NCBI GenBank assembly: GCA_947631885.1
Contig: CANRMZ010000040.1
Span: forward strand, 1-8,849
Source: an uncultured Bacilli bacterium
GTDB lineage: Bacteria; Bacillota_I; Bacilli_A; RF39; UBA660
Length of the DNA: 8,849 bases
Direction: 5' to 3'
Positions 5,993 through 8,849 of this stretch are shown one piece after another. The position numbers were made by a program, and so were the translations under genes. Position 1 is the first letter of the stretch. Each line of letters begins with the position of its first letter. The notes beneath the pieces were generated by a model. It saw only the letters and a list, made by a program, of their open reading frames with translations. It had not been told where the DNA came from and searched no databases.

Positions 5993-7342
5993 ATGGACCT
6001 ACGAGAAAAATATCCTATCTTTTACTATAATAGTTTTACTATTAAAGAAGATGAAGATTATTTATCTTGCGTTTATAATTATCAAATAGGAGATTATATA
6101 TTTACTCCTTCGGTAAAAATAGCTAAGAAAGTTATAACAAATAAAGATGTTGATAATAATTTTCTCGAATATTTATTTTTTAATTTTGGGATTATAAATG
6201 CTATTAATTACTATAAATTAGTATGTAGTAAAAAGATGGTTATTAAATGTGGCTTTCTTGAAGAAGAACAAAAAGATTTCTTTAAAAAACTCTTTTATAA
6301 TGGTCTAAGTGAGATGTTTTATCGTAATAAATTTAACTTAAGTTATGATGAATTCTTGGAAATAGAAACTCTTGGCAACAAAAAATTCGAATTTAAGGAA
6401 GTTCAAGATACTTTCAAAGGTAATCTAATACCCGTGGGTGGAGGCAAAGACTCTATTGTAACTCTAGAGTATTTAAAACCTGATAAAGAAGATAATAAAA
6501 TAATACTATATAACCGGAGTATTTATCCTGAAGATGAGGCTAGTCTAAGGGCTATTTATAAAGCCGGATACCAAGATGATGACATACTAAGATTTTATTT
6601 AGAATTAGATCCTCTTATGTTAAAACTTAATAATGAAGGCTTTTATAATGGCCATATTCCTTTTTCTTCGACTCTAGCTTTTGCCTCTTATATAACAGCC
6701 TATTTAAATGGTAAAAAATATATTGTTTTATCTAATGAAGCTAGTGCTAATGAAGGAAATGTCGAAGGCTTAATGGTTAATCATCAATACTCTAAAAGCT
6801 ATGAATTTGAAAAAGATTTTAGAGATTATACTTTTAAGTATTTTAGTCCTTATATTGAATACTTTAGTTTACTTAGATGTTTTAATGAGTTAGAAATAGT
6901 AAAAGAGTTTGCAAGGCATCCTGAATATTTTCCTATTTTCCGTAGTTGTAATGTTGGTATGAAGAAAAATACTTGGTGCGGATCGTGTGCTAAATGTTTA
7001 TATGTAACCATAATGCTTTATCCTTTTGTAAAAGAGGAAGATATTATAAATATCTTTGGTAAAAATATGCTTGATGATATGGAAAACAAAGATTTATTCT
7101 TAGGCTTAATTAGTCCTTTATATGATAAACCATTTGAATGTGTAGGAACTAAAGAAGAAATAAATTATGCTTTAAGTTTAGCTTTAAAAACTAAAGATCA
7201 TTTACCTAAATTATTAGAATTTTATAAAGATAATTATTATGATGAAAAGAAAACATATAATGTAGAAAACTATTTTAATTCTGAGCATTTTATTAACAAA
7301 CATTTCTTAAAATTGATGGGATTTGATGATAATGAAAAATGA
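5993..7342 (+). CDS. murL: MurL-like UDP-N-acetylmuramoyl-L-alanyl-L-glutamate epimerase
   Basis: MurL converts the terminal L-Glu of UDP-MurNAc-L-Ala-L-Glu to D-Glu in an ATP-dependent reaction, providing D-Glu for peptidoglycan without a glutamate racemase (established in Xanthomonas). The protein has 449 residues, close to the family length. Visible motifs are a PP-loop-like nucleotide site PVGGGKDS (147-154), HIPFS (221-225), SNEASANEGN (247-256), VNHQYSKSYEFE (262-273), RSCN (317-320) and WCGSCAKC (328-335). I recognise this series as typical of MurL. Cysteines 319, 329, 332 and 335 could form a metal site (inference). The strongest support is context: the next gene, overlapping by 17 nt, encodes a ligase with MurD2-type motifs, the partner enzyme. 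The stop is TGA. It was assigned by motif recall, not by a database search; a related PP-loop enzyme is the main alternative. Confidence 0.87.
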   Translation: MDLREKYPIFYYNSFTIKEDEDYLSCVYNYQIGDYIFTPSVKIAKKVITNKDVDNNFLEYLFFNFGIINAINYYKLVCSKKMVIKCGFLEEEQKDFFKKLFYNGLSEMFYRNKFNLSYDEFLEIETLGNKKFEFKEVQDTFKGNLIPVGGGKDSIVTLEYLKPDKEDNKIILYNRSIYPEDEASLRAIYKAGYQDDDILRFYLELDPLMLKLNNEGFYNGHIPFSSTLAFASYITAYLNGKKYIVLSNEASANEGNVEGLMVNHQYSKSYEFEKDFRDYTFKYFSPYIEYFSLLRCFNELEIVKEFARHPEYFPIFRSCNVGMKKNTWCGSCAKCLYVTIMLYPFVKEEDIINIFGKNMLDDMENKDLFLGLISPLYDKPFECVGTKEEINYALSLALKTKDHLPKLLEFYKDNYYDEKKTYNVENYFNSEHFINKHFLKLMGFDDNEK

Positions 7343-8606
7343 TATTATTACTTATTTAAAAGATAAAAAGATTTTATTACTAGGTTATGGTAGGGAAGGT
7401 AAATCTTCCTATAACTTTATAAAAAATAATGTGAGGGCATCGATTGATATTAGTGATATGAAGGATATCGAACTTCCTGAAGGATCAGTATTTTATAAAG
7501 GTGATGAATATCTTAAACATATAGATGAATATGACTTAATAATTAAATCACCCGGGGTAGTTCTTCCTGATGAGGTGCCTTTCGATAAAGTTACTTCGAT
7601 GACTGAAATCTTTTTAAATGCCTATCGAAATCAAGTAATTGGCATCACAGGAACTAAAGGCAAAAGTACCACATCATCTTTGATTTATCATATTTTAAGT
7701 ACTTTAGGAAAAGATACGATTTTACTTGGTAATATAGGAAAACCAGCCTTTGACTTTATTGATGATATTACGGAAAATACTATTATTGTTTACGAACTAT
7801 CATGTCATCAACTAGAACGAATTAAAGTAAGTCCTCATATAGGAGTTCTTCTTAATGTTTACGAAGAGCACTTAGACCATTATCATGAAATGGTGAGATA
7901 CGTTCAAACTAAGAAAAATATCTACACTTTCCAAAAAGAAAATGACTATTTAATATATGGTGATATAGATAAGTATGTAAGTAAAGAAGAAATTGATAAG
8001 ATAGTATCGCAAAAATATGATTTCTTACATGATGATTTAGGAATTAATGAAAATAGTATTAAGACTAATTTAATTGGTGAACATAATCTTAGAAATATAA
8101 AGGCTGCGATAACGGTTTGCAGGTTACTAGGCTTAAAAGATGAAGATATCTTAAAAGCGATAGAAAGCTTTAAGCCTTTGGAACATCGTTTAGAGCCTGT
8201 GGGTGTATATCATGATATTATGTTTTATAATGATTCCATTGCTACAGCTGCTGAGAGTGTTATGAATGCGGTTAAGAGTTTAAAAAGGGTTAATACCTTG
8301 ATTTTAGGAGGTATGGACCGGGGGCTTAACTATGAAGAGTTAGTTAAGTTTTTAGTAGATAGTGATGTTGAAAACATTATCTTACTACCAGGAACTAATG
8401 AGATATTTAAAAAACTATTTGCTAAGTATGAGCATAATAAAAAGATATTTGACACTAATGGTATGGAAGAAGCAGTAGATTTATCCTTTAAACATACTAA
8501 AAAGAACATGATTTGTTTATTATCACCCGCGGCAGCAAGCTATGGCTATTATCAAAATTTTGAAAAACGAGGTGAACATTTTAAATCACTAGTACAAAAT
8601 TATTAA
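7326..8606 (+). CDS. murD2: MurD2-type UDP-N-acetylmuramoyl-L-alanine:L-glutamate ligase (Mur ligase family)
   Basis: This ATP-dependent Mur ligase has 426 residues from ATG 7326. ATG 7332 and TTG 7323 are alternative starts; GGGAT at 7318-7322 gives a weak Shine-Dalgarno for 7326. In order: GREGK (22-26), KSPG (74-77), P-loop GITGTKGKSTT (106-116), GNIGKP, ELSCHQ (157-162), EHLDH (181-185), the likely carbamylated Lys at 196, GEHNLRN (251-257), EHRLE (286-290), NDSIAT (302-307), GGMDRGLNY (328-336) and SPAAAS (400-405). Classical D-Glu-adding MurD usually has GTNGKTT, NDSKATN and a Lys at the GGxxK position (K348 in E. coli). Here these read GTKGKST, NDSIAT and R332, as I recall for Xanthomonas MurD2. 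With MurL encoded just upstream, L-Glu is the likely substrate. The start overlaps murL by 17 nt, implying translational coupling. If MurD2 is wrong, it is ordinary MurD. Confidence 0.88.
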   Translation: MIMKNDIITYLKDKKILLLGYGREGKSSYNFIKNNVRASIDISDMKDIELPEGSVFYKGDEYLKHIDEYDLIIKSPGVVLPDEVPFDKVTSMTEIFLNAYRNQVIGITGTKGKSTTSSLIYHILSTLGKDTILLGNIGKPAFDFIDDITENTIIVYELSCHQLERIKVSPHIGVLLNVYEEHLDHYHEMVRYVQTKKNIYTFQKENDYLIYGDIDKYVSKEEIDKIVSQKYDFLHDDLGINENSIKTNLIGEHNLRNIKAAITVCRLLGLKDEDILKAIESFKPLEHRLEPVGVYHDIMFYNDSIATAAESVMNAVKSLKRVNTLILGGMDRGLNYEELVKFLVDSDVENIILLPGTNEIFKKLFAKYEHNKKIFDTNGMEEAVDLSFKHTKKNMICLLSPAAASYGYYQNFEKRGEHFKSLVQNY

Positions 8607-8622
8607 TTGTACTAGTTTTTTT
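8588..8622 (+). terminator. terminator of the murL-murD2 operon, starting inside the coding sequence
   Basis: ACTAGTACAA (8588-8597) pairs perfectly with TTGTACTAGT (8607-8616), a 10-bp stem with a 9-nt loop, followed by seven T (8616-8622). The 5' arm is coding sequence and the TAA stop (8604-8606) lies in the loop. Confidence 0.88.
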
Positions 8623-8644
8623 ATTATCAATATATGATGCTTAT

Positions 8645-8659
8645 CTAGTTTTTTACTAG
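8645..8659. repeat. small inverted repeat CTAGT-TTTTT-ACTAG in the gltX promoter region
   Basis: CTAGT (8645-8649) and ACTAG (8655-8659) are inverted around a TTTTT loop. The left arm and loop repeat the CTAGTTTTTT end of the terminator about 30 bp upstream. It overlaps the -35 side of the gltX promoter. It may be a vestigial second terminator, a weak operator or chance. Confidence 0.4.
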
Positions 8660-8674
8660 TATTTATGGTACAAT
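8646..8674 (+). promoter_or_regulatory. extended -10 promoter of gltX
   Basis: TACAAT (8669-8674) matches the -10 consensus at five of six positions and is preceded by TGG (8666-8668), the TGn extension. The -35 position at a 17-nt spacer reads TAGTTT (8646-8651), a poor match. The predicted start near 8681 coincides with the Shine-Dalgarno, giving a leader of about 14 nt, too short to hold a T-box or other riboswitch. Confidence 0.65.
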
Positions 8675-8680
8675 TTATGC

Positions 8681-8687
8681 GAGGTGA
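8681..8687 (+). promoter_or_regulatory. ribosome binding site of gltX at the predicted transcript 5' end
   Basis: GAGGTGA (8681-8687) lies 7 nt before ATG 8695. An out-of-frame ATG at 8688 is too close to the site to compete well. As at murL, this element coincides with the predicted transcription start. Confidence 0.7.
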
Positions 8688-8694
8688 ATGAAGG

Positions 8695-8849
8695 ATGAAA
8701 GTCAGAACACGTTTTGCACCATCTCCTACAGGATATATGCATATTGGTAATCTTAGATCAGCTTTATTTGCATATTTAACTGCCAAGAGCATGGGTGGCG
8801 ATTTTATATTAAGAATAGAAGATACAGACCAAGAGCGTAAAGTCGAAGG
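8695..8849 (+). CDS. gltX: GltX, glutamyl-tRNA synthetase, N-terminal part (runs off the window)
   Basis: Glutamyl-tRNA synthetase attaches L-Glu to tRNA-Glu, and in many Bacillota also to tRNA-Gln. Only the first 51 codons are present. They contain the class I synthetase signature: FAPSPTGYMHIGNLRSAL (7-24), in which HIGN (16-19) is the HIGH-motif variant usual for GltX, then the RIEDTDQER motif (40-48) that helps bind glutamate. GlnRS shares this fold, but the FAPSPTG opening is typical of GluRS. The ATG at 8695 has GAGGTGA 7 nt upstream. The gene has its own promoter and is separated from murD2 by a strong terminator, so it is probably not part of that operon. The KMSKS loop and anticodon-binding domain lie beyond the window. 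Confidence 0.95.
   Translation, partial: MKVRTRFAPSPTGYMHIGNLRSALFAYLTAKSMGGDFILRIEDTDQERKVE

Noticed and set aside
7320..7345. Frameshift between murL and murD2 that would make one fused protein
   Set aside because: Both proteins are full length for their families and the overlap is a normal coupled stop/start arrangement.
8623..8694. T-box or amino-acid riboswitch upstream of gltX
   Set aside because: The predicted leader is about 14 nt and the whole gap after the terminator is about 70 bp, with no T-box antiterminator motif.
8589..8792. 67-codon minus-strand open frame across the murD2-gltX junction
   Set aside because: It runs antisense through a terminator, a promoter and the GltX signature, so it is not a credible gene.
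1..8849. Mycoplasma genetic code (TGA as Trp)
   Set aside because: TGA ends murL at 7340-7342 and TGG is the Trp codon used throughout; no gene needs TGA readthrough.

Overview
This window looks like chromosomal DNA from a low-GC (roughly 30% by eye), cell-walled, Bacillota-like bacterium. The evidence is AT-rich codon usage, AGGTGAT-type Shine-Dalgarno sites, tight gene packing, and Bacilli-type UvrA, Lgt and GltX proteins. TGG is used for Trp and TGA acts as a real stop (positions 7340-7342), so the standard bacterial code applies rather than the Mycoplasma code. An uncultured gut-type Bacilli lineage is my inference; nothing in the window names a species.

Region 1 (1-2128) is the 3' end of a surface-appendage or secretion gene cluster. 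It holds the tail of a Cys-containing protein, a single-TM pseudopilin-like protein (170-637), a cytoplasmic TadZ/CpaE-like protein with a degenerate P-loop (650-1654), and a two-TM pilin-like protein (1727-2089). The last gene has its own near-consensus promoter. The region closes with two consecutive hairpin terminators.

Region 2 (2139-5947) holds uvrA (nucleotide excision repair) followed 25 bp later by lgt (prolipoprotein diacylglyceryl transferase). lgt may also have its own extended -10 promoter overlapping the uvrA stop codon. A CTAG-cored palindromic terminator ends the unit.

Region 3 (5946-8622) is the most interesting part. It is a two-gene translationally coupled operon encoding a MurL-type epimerase and a MurD2-type ligase. 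In the alternative peptidoglycan route described in Xanthomonas, MurD2 adds L-Glu to UDP-MurNAc-L-Ala and MurL then epimerises the terminal L-Glu to D-Glu, replacing glutamate racemase plus classical MurD. Finding this pair as an operon in a low-GC Gram-positive-type genome is notable. The terminator of this operon begins inside the murD2 coding sequence.

Region 4 (8646-8849) holds the promoter and first 51 codons of gltX (glutamyl-tRNA synthetase), another consumer of L-Glu.

Across the window, four of five predicted promoters carry a TGn extended -10. Two of them (murL, gltX) place the predicted transcription start at the Shine-Dalgarno sequence, implying 5' leaders of only about 12-14 nt. 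Three terminators share a CTAG-containing stem. No tRNA, rRNA, CRISPR array or insertion sequence was seen.
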